Shown here piece by piece: positions 43,181-50,304 of a stretch of DNA of 51,604 nucleotides. Both the position numbers and the translations under genes were made by a program. Every line of letters begins with the position of its first letter. The first letter of the stretch is position 1. Source of the DNA: Methanomicrobiaceae archaeon (GTDB lineage: Archaea; Halobacteriota; Methanomicrobia; Methanomicrobiales; Methanomicrobiaceae); NCBI GenBank assembly GCA_016926855.1, contig JAFGNT010000019.1, positions 1 through 51,604 of the forward strand, in the 5' to 3' direction. The notes under the pieces were generated by a model. The model worked only from the letters and a program-made list of their open reading frames with translations, ran no database searches and was not told where the DNA came from.

Positions 43181-43969
43181 ATGCGACCCGGATCATTCCT
43201 GACTCCCGACATCTCGCGGGCGGTGTGGACAGTCTGGCGGCGGAACCGGGATGTCTTTTTCAAGACGTACCGTGTGAATTTCCTGCCGCCGCTGCTCGAA
43301 CCGGTACTTTATCTCGTCGCTCTGGGCATCGGGCTCGGTTCGTTCGTCGGGGAGATTGACGGCATTATGTATATCCGCTATATCGCCCCGGCACTGCTTG
43401 CGATCTCAACCATGAACACCGCCTTCTTCGAGTGCACCTACGGTTCGTTCGTGCGAATGTACTACATGAAGACATTTGATGCGATGGTGGCAACCCCCCT
43501 CACGATCGACGAGGTGATCGCGGGCGAACTCCTGTGGGGTGCGACGCGGAGTTTCATTTACGTCTCCATCATGCTCCTCATCCTTCTCGTCTTCGGTGTC
43601 GTCGACATTCCCGCCTCGCTCCTCGTTATCCCGTTTTCCTTCGCCGGCGGGCTCCTTTTCGCGAGCATCGGCATGTGCTTTACCGCACTGACGCCCGGCA
43701 TCGATGAGCTCAATTACCCGTCGTTCCTTTTCATCACGCCGATGTTTCTCTTTTCAGGAACTTTCTTCCCGCTCTCGGTGCTGCCGGATACGGTCCGGTA
43801 TCTCGCCCTTGCTCTCCTGCCGTTGACACACGTGGTAACGGTCACCCGCTCGCTGACCCTCACTCACTTTTCACCCTTCATCTTTGTGAGCCTCGGATGG
43901 ATAGTGCTCGCAACGGCCGTATTCTTCCTGCTCGCCATTCACCTCATGAAGAAAAGGCTCGTTACATGA
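43181..43969 (+). CDS. ABC-2 type exporter, permease
   Basis: The 262-residue membrane protein has six helices of the ABC2 fold, with the conserved PSFLFITPMFLFSGTFFPLSVLP block near 183 (abbreviated). It resembles NodJ/DrrB. With the ATPase it should export a lipid, polysaccharide or drug-like substrate; the substrate is unknown. Confidence 0.9.
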   Translation: MRPGSFLTPDISRAVWTVWRRNRDVFFKTYRVNFLPPLLEPVLYLVALGIGLGSFVGEIDGIMYIRYIAPALLAISTMNTAFFECTYGSFVRMYYMKTFDAMVATPLTIDEVIAGELLWGATRSFIYVSIMLLILLVFGVVDIPASLLVIPFSFAGGLLFASIGMCFTALTPGIDELNYPSFLFITPMFLFSGTFFPLSVLPDTVRYLALALLPLTHVVTVTRSLTLTHFSPFIFVSLGWIVLATAVFFLLAIHLMKKRLVT

Positions 43970-44010
43970 GGAAGCGGCCGGGCCCGGCACCCCTCCGATA
44001 ATGTGATTTC

Positions 44011-44052
44011 ATCCGTTTTTTTTGGATATGCAGGAATGTAAGGGTTTTTTTT
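44011..44052 (+). terminator. Double poly-T terminator after the ABC exporter
   Basis: Two T8 tracts (44016-44023 and 44045-44052) follow the permease gene; the first is framed by a short inverted repeat ATCC/GGAT. This fits archaeal U-tract termination and separates the ABC exporter from the KamA-like gene. Confidence 0.6.
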
Positions 44053-44098
44053 GAGAAGTGCACACGGTCCTTACTAACATATTTAAATCCGGAATACG

Positions 44099-45226
44099 AT
44101 GTTTCCTGTGTTTTTACCTGTAATATATTCAAAAAAATATATCAATCGCATAGATAAAATCGCGCAATTGACGGAAAAGGAGCGTGGAGCACTCAAACGC
44201 GTGGAAGAGAAGTTTGCGTTCCGCTCCAACGATTACTATCTTTCCCTTATCAACTGGGATGACCCGGACGATCCCATCCGGCGTATCATCATCCCCGATA
44301 CCGCAGAGCTCGAAGACTGGGGAAAACTCGATCCCTCCGAGGAAAGCCGCTATGTGGTCGCTCCCGGGCTGGAGCACAAATACGACCAGACAGCACTCAT
44401 TCTCGTAAACGACATGTGCGGCGGCTTCTGCCGGTACTGCTTCAGGAAACGCCTGTTCCTTGAAAAAGGGAGGGAAATTGTCCGGGATATCAGGCCGGAT
44501 CTGGCATATATCGCCTCGCACCCGGAGATTACCAATGTGCTGCTTTCGGGGGGTGATCCCCTGTATCTTTCCACCCAACGGCTCGAGGCAATAGTGCAAA
44601 AGGTACATGCAATCGATCATGTGCGTATTATTCGTATCGGTACCAAAATGCCCGCGTACTATCCGTTCCGCATCATCAATGATCCCACACTTACCGCGAT
44701 GATCCGGAAATACAGCATGCCCGACAGGCGCATGTACGTGATCACGCAGTTCAATCATCCGCGGGAGCTGACCGATGCCGCTGTTCTGAGCATCGATATG
44801 CTATAGCGAGCAGGGGCAATTCTCGCAAACCAGACACCGATCCTTCGCGGGGTAAATGACGACCCGGATGTACTTGCGGAACTCTTCAGAAAGCTGTCTT
44901 TTATCGGCGTGGCGCCATATTACGTGTTCCAGTGCCGACCGACTCTCGGAAACCGCCATTTTGTCGTGCCCGTCGAGGAAGCATACCTGACAATCGAGCG
45001 TGCGAAGGCACAGTGTTCCGGGCTTGCCAAACGCGCTACATTTGCATTGTCACATAAATGCGGGAAAATATCCGTCGTCGGTCTCGATGAAGAGCATGTT
45101 TACTTTAAATTCCACCAGGCTGCCGAATCTGAGGATTTCGGAAAATTCATGATTTTTTTGAAAAACCCGGACGCTCTCTGGTTTGATGACTATACGGAAC
45201 TCGTGTCCGAATCAGGTATCCGGTAG
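44099..45226 (+). pseudogene. KamA-family radical SAM protein interrupted by an in-frame TAG
   Basis: Codons 1-235 and 237-375 encode one continuous KamA-family protein; codon 236 (44804-44806) is TAG. The radical-SAM motif CGGFCRYC (C-x3-C-x2-C, near 103) and GGDPL (near 148) are in the first part. Conserved RAGAILANQTPILRGVND and PYYVFQCRP are just after the TAG, in the same frame without any shift. So the TAG is a substitution, readthrough site or error, not a frameshift. A CAG-to-TAG change is the simplest cause. Lysine 2,3-aminomutases start N-epsilon-acetyl-beta-lysine synthesis, but no ablB gene is near and this subfamily need not act on lysine. A TATA box at 44081-44088 may favour GTG 44108 as a leaderless start. 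Confidence 0.85.
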
Positions 45227-45388
45227 AGGCAGGAGAACTGTACTCCCTCGGATTATCCGTTTTTCCGGTAATCTTCCTGCCGGGATATGTGATCTTCGGG
45301 TGCCGCCGCCATCCGTCTGTATCACCAATAAGTTAATAGTGTCATATGTTAACATATGTCATGCTAAAAAGTGACATGGTGGAGGGTC

Positions 45389-46117
45389 ATGCTCGAAGTG
45401 CAGGGCGTTGTGAAAAAATTCGGCGGGCTGGTCGCGGTCAACAATGTGAATCTCACTGTCCGCAAAGGCGAGATTCTCGGGCTCGTAGGTTCAAACGGCG
45501 CTGGTAAAACGACGCTTCTAAATATCATATCCGGTATTTACAGGCCCGATTCCGGTTCCGTATATTTTAACGATAAGAATATCACGGGCATGAACCTCGA
45601 CAAAATCTGTAAAGCCGGGATTTCCAAGACATTTCAGCACGCCCAGCTCTTCCCGGGGCTGACAGCCTGCGAAGGCGTGACGGTCAGTGCGCTTTTCGGC
45701 AATCATCACCGCGTCCGGCGCGACGATGCGGAACGGGAGGCGCGGGAGCACCTGACATTCGTCGGACTCCCCCCGGAAAAACATGACACGACCCTCGCGC
45801 ACCTGAATATGATCGAACTGAGGAGAGTCCAGCTTGCCCGGGCACTGGCGTCACGACCGCAGATCCTCCTCCTCGACGAGCTGACAACCGGCCTGAACCC
45901 GAGTGAAGGGACAGAGGCAATCCACCTGATTAAAAAGATGCGGGACCGGGGGATCACGATTGTCATGATCGAACATGTAATGCGGGTGATCATGGGAGTA
46001 TCCGACCGGATTGTCGTGCTGGACCAGGGGGAGAAGATCGCCGAAGGGACACCCGCGGAGATTGTCAGCAATCAGGCGGTCATCGATTCGTATCTCGGGA
46101 AAAACTACGCTCAATAA
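45389..46117 (+). CDS. livG: Branched-chain amino-acid-type ABC ATPase (LivG-like)
   Basis: The 242-residue ATPase has Walker A GSNGAGKTTLL (near 35), a LivG-type FQHAQLFPGLT Q-loop (near 80), Walker B LLLDELTTGLNP (near 165) and the C-terminal GEKIAEGTPAEIV. The signature motif is atypical: HLNMIELRRVQLARAL replaces LSYGQQRRLEIARAL, so LSGGQ-like Ser-Gly-Gly is lost. That loop normally contacts ATP in the partner, so this ATPase may be altered or act with LivF asymmetrically. GGTGGAGG precedes the ATG. LivF follows, but no permease or binding protein is near. Confidence 0.82.
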   Translation: MLEVQGVVKKFGGLVAVNNVNLTVRKGEILGLVGSNGAGKTTLLNIISGIYRPDSGSVYFNDKNITGMNLDKICKAGISKTFQHAQLFPGLTACEGVTVSALFGNHHRVRRDDAEREAREHLTFVGLPPEKHDTTLAHLNMIELRRVQLARALASRPQILLLDELTTGLNPSEGTEAIHLIKKMRDRGITIVMIEHVMRVIMGVSDRIVVLDQGEKIAEGTPAEIVSNQAVIDSYLGKNYAQ

Positions 46118-46130
46118 AGGGTGGCTTTTC

Positions 46131-46826
46131 GTGCTTGACGTTGCCGGACTGGATGTATATCACGGAAATCTCCATGTCATATGGGACCTCTCCCTGCATA
46201 TCTCCGGAGGAGAGATCGTGACGATTCTCGGTTCAAACGGCGCAGGAAAAACCACCGTCGTGGAAACACTTTTCGGGCTGAACACGCCTGCATCGGGAAA
46301 AATCGCATTCCGGGGAGAGGATATTACGGGGCTTCCCCCCTTTACGATCGTCCCACGGGGAATGTCCCTTGTACCGGAGAAGAGGGAACTCTTTCCAAAA
46401 ATGACGGTCCGTGAAAACCTTGAACTCGGTGCATTCGCAACATCGAAGGAGACGGCGGATTATGACAGGATTTTCAGCCTTTTTCCCGTCCTCCATGAGC
46501 GTGAAGGCCAGCTTGCCGGTACGCTCTCCGGCGGAGAACAGCAGATGCTGGCGATTGCGCGGAGCCTCATGGCCGCGCCCGGGATGCTTGTGCTTGATGA
46601 ACCGTCCCTCGGGCTCTCACCGAAACTTGTGGGAACCGTGCTCGATACGATCCGGGACCTGAACAGGGACGGTCTCACGATACTCCTTGTCGAACAGAAC
46701 GTCAGGAATGCACTCGAAATTTCGCACCGCGGCTATGTGCTGGAGAACGGGCGCATTGTGGGGTCGGGTACGTCCGACGAGCTGCTCGAGGACGAACACG
46801 TCAAAGCCGCCTATCTCGGGGCATAG
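46131..46826 (+). CDS. livF: Branched-chain amino-acid-type ABC ATPase (LivF-like)
   Basis: The 231-residue ATPase has Walker A GSNGAGKTT (near 36), the LivF-type RGMSLVPEKRELFPKMTV block (near 80), a normal signature LSGGEQQMLAIARSL (near 132) and Walker B MLVLDEPSLGLSP (near 153). It starts at GTG 46131, 13 nt after livG. The usual LivH, LivM and LivK genes are missing from this window. Confidence 0.85.
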   Translation: MLDVAGLDVYHGNLHVIWDLSLHISGGEIVTILGSNGAGKTTVVETLFGLNTPASGKIAFRGEDITGLPPFTIVPRGMSLVPEKRELFPKMTVRENLELGAFATSKETADYDRIFSLFPVLHEREGQLAGTLSGGEQQMLAIARSLMAAPGMLVLDEPSLGLSPKLVGTVLDTIRDLNRDGLTILLVEQNVRNALEISHRGYVLENGRIVGSGTSDELLEDEHVKAAYLGA

Positions 46827-46962
46827 CATATCACCGCGGGTTCCGGCCGCCACTCTTTACTGTCCCGTCGACCGGACACGATCGGTTCAATCCCGGACCT
46901 GACCACCTTACCGATCGGGTCCTAATCCCGGTACAGCCCCGATCTGCTTCCCGCACTCCTTC

Positions 46963-46986
46963 TGCATGGATTCATCCATGGCAGAG
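46963..46986. repeat. Imperfect hairpin in the intergenic region
   Basis: TCTGCATGGAT (46963-46973 region) and ATCCATGGCAGA (to 46986) can pair over 11 bp with a single bulged C and a 2-nt centre; CATGGAT-TC-ATCCATG is a perfect inverted repeat. It lies between livF and the TIM-barrel gene's promoter. The loop is too small for a stable RNA hairpin as drawn, so a protein-binding dyad is as likely. The rest of 46827-47040 shows no gene. Confidence 0.35.
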
Positions 46987-47039
46987 GTAATCATTCGAAT
47001 ACCAATTTGAACTCATAATACCGGCACTATCCGGGCTTT

Positions 47040-47090
47040 GCAGCCGGAGGAGGCTGTTCAATTGAACTGGACTTAAATCAATTTTTATTT
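47040..47090 (+). promoter_or_regulatory. Promoter with 12-bp palindrome before the TIM-barrel/BtuCD operon
   Basis: GTTCAATTGAAC (47057-47068) is a perfect palindrome 4 nt upstream of a TATA-like CTTAAATC (47073-47080), placing it over the BRE. The leader would be about 40 nt, with GGGGGG near the ATG at 47143. CAGCC-GGAGGA-GGCTG (47042-47057) forms a small hairpin just upstream. A repressor or activator site is likely, but no regulator is identified. Confidence 0.5.
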
Positions 47091-47142
47091 ATCAGATCAG
47101 TAACTATGTTTCTCTCATGTCAACAGGTTCGGGGGGCACGTG

Positions 47143-47925
47143 ATGCCGAATACGGGATCATCCCCGGTTTATGGATGCTCGACCTATGCCTGCTTTAACA
47201 ATACACTTGAGATAGCGCTTGAGCAGATCGCCGCCCGGACAACCCTCGCGGAGATACTCTCGGATACCACCCACTCCCTCCTTCGAAACGCGGAGGTATG
47301 TGCATGCTTCGACCTGCGGTACACCGTCCATGCCCCCTGCGCCGATATGAACATCGCATGCCACCATGAGCGGATCCGGAAAGCATCGATCGAGGTGATC
47401 GACGAAGTTGCCGCGAGCTGTAACGATATCGGCGCCGAACGGCTCGTGATCCACCCCGGCTACTGCGAATCGGTGTACGGATCCGGGATGGAGCGTTCAG
47501 CACGGGCGCTCGACCGTTCGCTTATGGACCTCGCGGAACTGCAGGCGGAGCGGGAGGTGATATTCACGATCGAGAATCTTGGATCATGGGATATCTGCCA
47601 CTTCCGCGACCCCTCGCTCCTTGACCGGCTCGAGGAACTGGGCCTTGGATTCGTACTTGATGTGGGCCACGCCCACATCAACGGCAATCTCGAGGCCTTC
47701 CTCGCCACATCGTCACCCGTCCATGTCCACCTCCACGACAACAACGGCAAAAATGATGACCATGCCGCATGCGGGTCGGGCACCATCGATTTCCAACGCG
47801 TATTCGCATCAATCCCACCGGATGCAACCCTCATCATCGAAACGGCGAATATAGAGGCATTTGATGAGAGCATAGACTACCTTGCATCCCTCGCGAGGGC
47901 AGCAAAAGACGAATGTAGTGAATGA
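47143..47925 (+). CDS. TIM-barrel protein, sugar phosphate isomerase/epimerase-like
   Basis: The 260-residue protein has the xylose-isomerase-like TIM-barrel pattern of the AP-endonuclease 2 superfamily: YTVHAP (near 62), VIHPGY (near 105), FTIENLG (near 140), DVGHAH (near 172), HLHDNNGKNDDH (near 193) and IIETAN (near 228) supply metal-binding His, Glu and Asp residues. The exact reaction is unknown. It is the first gene of a likely operon with BtuC- and BtuD-like genes, so it may process an imported ligand. An upstream GTG at 47140 is an alternative start. Confidence 0.8.
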   Translation: MPNTGSSPVYGCSTYACFNNTLEIALEQIAARTTLAEILSDTTHSLLRNAEVCACFDLRYTVHAPCADMNIACHHERIRKASIEVIDEVAASCNDIGAERLVIHPGYCESVYGSGMERSARALDRSLMDLAELQAEREVIFTIENLGSWDICHFRDPSLLDRLEELGLGFVLDVGHAHINGNLEAFLATSSPVHVHLHDNNGKNDDHAACGSGTIDFQRVFASIPPDATLIIETANIEAFDESIDYLASLARAAKDECSE

Positions 47926-47956
47926 GAATCAAAAAAATTCTGATGTCAGGCCGACC

Positions 47957-48907
47957 ATGAAGCACCGAAACGCGTTCGTCATCACCACTCTCCTCATCCT
48001 TCTGCTGGCGAGCTTGCTGATCACCGTCACCATGGGCCCCACAAGCCTCTCGCTCGCATCGATCCTTGAGGAACCCACCGCAGGGATGATCTTCTTCGAT
48101 ATCCGCCTCCCCCGCGTCATTGCCGCCCTCCTCGTCGGGTGCGGGCTTGCATTGGCGGGCACCGCCATGCAGGGGCTCTTCAAGAACTCGATGGCCGATC
48201 CCTACATCATTGGCACCTCGTCCGGCGCGTCCCTCGGTGCTGCGATCTCCATCGTGCTGCTCGGCGGATTATTTCTCCCCGTATTTGCCTTCATCGGTGC
48301 GGCGGTAGCGACCTTCACCGTTTATATGCTCGCGATGCACAGGGGGAGGGCACCGGTGGAGACGCTCCTCCTCTCCGGTATCGCACTCTCCATGTTCTTC
48401 TCGGCGTTCCTCTCGTTTCTCATGTACTCAGCGGGAAAGAGCCTTCATCAGATCATCTTCTGGCTGATGGGCGGGTTCTGGAACATCTCGTGGTCCGACG
48501 TGTGGATCGCCCTCCTCATCGTGATCGGGTGCGTCATCCTCTACGCCTACTCCCGCGACCTCAATATCCTCTCGCTTGGAGAGGAGGAGGCGGTGCACCT
48601 CGGTGTCAACGTCGAGCGCCTCAAGCGTATCCTCCTCTTTTTCTCCTCGTTCATCGTCGGGATCGCCGTTTCCATCGCCGGTGCCATCGGGTTCATCGGC
48701 CTCATCACGCCCCACATCATGCGCCTCATCGTCGGCCCCGACCACCGGGTGCTCTTTCCCTCGTCGATGATTGCAGGCGCACTTTTCCTGCTCTGGGCTG
48801 ATACCATCGCCCGGAGTTTTGCAAACGAGATGCCGGTGGGAGTCATCACCTCGTTTGTAGGAGCTCCCTTCTTTATTTTTCTGCTCAGGAGGAGGATGAA
48901 GGCATGA
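47957..48907 (+). CDS. FecCD/BtuC-family ABC permease
   Basis: The 316-residue permease has about nine to ten membrane helices and the FecCD hallmark segments: FDIRLPRVIAALLVGCGLALAG near 38 (abbreviated), GLFKNSMADPYIIGTSSGA (near 75), LMGGFWNISW and the cytoplasmic coupling block IGFIGLITPHIMRL (near 250). It imports siderophores, haem, cobalamin or similar chelates. It starts 31 nt after the TIM-barrel gene; a GTG at 47918 is an alternative. No binding-protein gene is between it and the ATPase. Confidence 0.92.
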   Translation: MKHRNAFVITTLLILLLASLLITVTMGPTSLSLASILEEPTAGMIFFDIRLPRVIAALLVGCGLALAGTAMQGLFKNSMADPYIIGTSSGASLGAAISIVLLGGLFLPVFAFIGAAVATFTVYMLAMHRGRAPVETLLLSGIALSMFFSAFLSFLMYSAGKSLHQIIFWLMGGFWNISWSDVWIALLIVIGCVILYAYSRDLNILSLGEEEAVHLGVNVERLKRILLFFSSFIVGIAVSIAGAIGFIGLITPHIMRLIVGPDHRVLFPSSMIAGALFLLWADTIARSFANEMPVGVITSFVGAPFFIFLLRRRMKA

Positions 48908-50163
48908 TCACGGTTGATGGTATCGATGTCGGGTATGACGAGATCGAGAGGATCCTCTCACACATCTCGTTCGACGTGGCTGACGGGATGTTCTTCGGCA
49001 TCATCGGCCCGAACGGGTCGGGAAAGACGACGCTCATAAAAGCCCTCAGCAGAACCCTCACCCCCCAGTCAGGCGCCATCTTCCTCGAAGAAAAGGATAT
49101 TGCCAGTTTCTCATATCGTGACCTCGCCCGCGAGGTGAGCGTCGTTCCCCAGGAGACAAACATCTCCTTTGATTTCACCGTCGAGGATATCGTGATGATG
49201 GGGCGCCACCCCTATCTCACCCGGTTCTCCTCCGAGACACCGGCGGATATTGAAATCGTCCGCCATGCCATGGAGCTGACCAACACCCTCCGGTTCAGGC
49301 ACCGCTCCATCAACGAGATCAGCGGCGGGGAGCGACAGCGGGTTATCATTGCCCGGGCTCTCGCCCAACAGCCGAAGATCCTGCTGCTCGACGAAGCCAC
49401 CTCCCACCTCGACATAAGCCACGAGATGGAGATCCTCTCGATCATCACCAGTCTTAAGGGCGACGTGACGGTCGTTGCTATCTTCCATGACCTCAACCTC
49501 GCCGCCCACTACTGTGATGAGCTCATCCTGCTCAACGAAGGCCGGATCGTGAGCATAGGCACACCCGCGCAGGTGCTGACTCGTGAAAATATCCGGGATG
49601 TCTACGGGATCGATGTCCTCATCAGGACCAACCCTATGACCGGCGCACCCTATGTCATCCCGATCGTGGATCAGCCTGTCCCGGCCGGAGGCAACCTGAA
49701 GATCCATCTCATCTGCGGGGGCGGGGCGGGCACCGATATCATGTACCTCCTCCACCGGAAGGGCTACCGGGTCACAACCGGCGTCCTCTGCGTCAACGAT
49801 TCGGACTTTACAACCGCACAGGAGCTCGACATCCCGTGTGTGTCCGTACCCCCCTTCAGCCAGGTCAGTCCTCCCGCCCTTGGGGAACTTGAAAAGCGGC
49901 TTTCTGATGCCGATGCCGTGCTGGTGACCACGATGCCCGTCGGCCCGGGCAACATTGACAATATCAGGATCCTCACACGGTATCCCGGAGACCGTATCAT
50001 CATGGTCGAGCAGGAGGAAGTAGAGAAGACATCAGGGGATTTCACCGGGGGGGAGGCGGACCGGATTATCGCGGCGCTGAAAGCGGATGGTGCCCGCATC
50101 GCCGGGTCTTACGAAGAGCTGCTTACACATCTTCTCACCATGAAAACGAAAACGAAGCAATGA
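48904..50163 (+). CDS. FecE/BtuD-family ABC ATPase with extra C-terminal domain
   Basis: Residues about 1-255 are a metal-chelate ABC ATPase: Walker A GPNGSGKTTL (near 36), Q-loop VVPQET, signature ISGGERQRVIIARAL (near 139) and Walker B ILLLDEATSHLD (near 160), with HDLNLAAHYCD. From about 262 to 400 there is an additional Rossmann-like domain starting KIHLICGGGAGTDIMYLL, then repeated short hydrophobic strands (VLVTTMPVGPGNIDNI, IIMVEQEE). Such tails occur in some methanogen and anaerobe chelate ATPases; their role is unknown. It overlaps the permease by 4 nt. Confidence 0.9.
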   Translation: MITVDGIDVGYDEIERILSHISFDVADGMFFGIIGPNGSGKTTLIKALSRTLTPQSGAIFLEEKDIASFSYRDLAREVSVVPQETNISFDFTVEDIVMMGRHPYLTRFSSETPADIEIVRHAMELTNTLRFRHRSINEISGGERQRVIIARALAQQPKILLLDEATSHLDISHEMEILSIITSLKGDVTVVAIFHDLNLAAHYCDELILLNEGRIVSIGTPAQVLTRENIRDVYGIDVLIRTNPMTGAPYVIPIVDQPVPAGGNLKIHLICGGGAGTDIMYLLHRKGYRVTTGVLCVNDSDFTTAQELDIPCVSVPPFSQVSPPALGELEKRLSDADAVLVTTMPVGPGNIDNIRILTRYPGDRIIMVEQEEVEKTSGDFTGGEADRIIAALKADGARIAGSYEELLTHLLTMKTKTKQ

Positions 50164-50304
50164 TACGCCGGGGACGGACAGATTCCTGCCCACGTGACGA
50201 TAACACGGTGCTGATACCACAAATCCAAAAAAATGAAATAAAAACATTTTTATTTGTTATAAAGTACACTTGATTCAACTTAAATTATATGGAGTTGAGT
50301 CACA
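50164..50304 (+). promoter_or_regulatory. Promoter with inverted repeat flanking the TATA box
   Basis: GATTCAACT (50272-50280) and AGTTGAGTC (50293-50301) form a 9-bp inverted repeat with one mismatch around TAAATTATATGG, which contains the TATA-like CTTAAATTATAT. The ATG follows at 50305, so the repeat covers the promoter core and would block TBP if bound. The earlier part has A- and T-runs (near 50227-50260) that may end the preceding operon. Confidence 0.5.

Noticed and set aside
44804..44806. Definite pyrrolysine codon
   Set aside because: TAG is used as an ordinary stop by many genes in this window and no pyrrolysine genes are visible, so recoding is left as one option and not called.
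46827..47142. Cobalamin riboswitch upstream of the BtuCD-like operon
   Set aside because: The expected conserved core elements are not seen, and such riboswitches are not usual in methanogens; the dyads fit protein-binding sites better.
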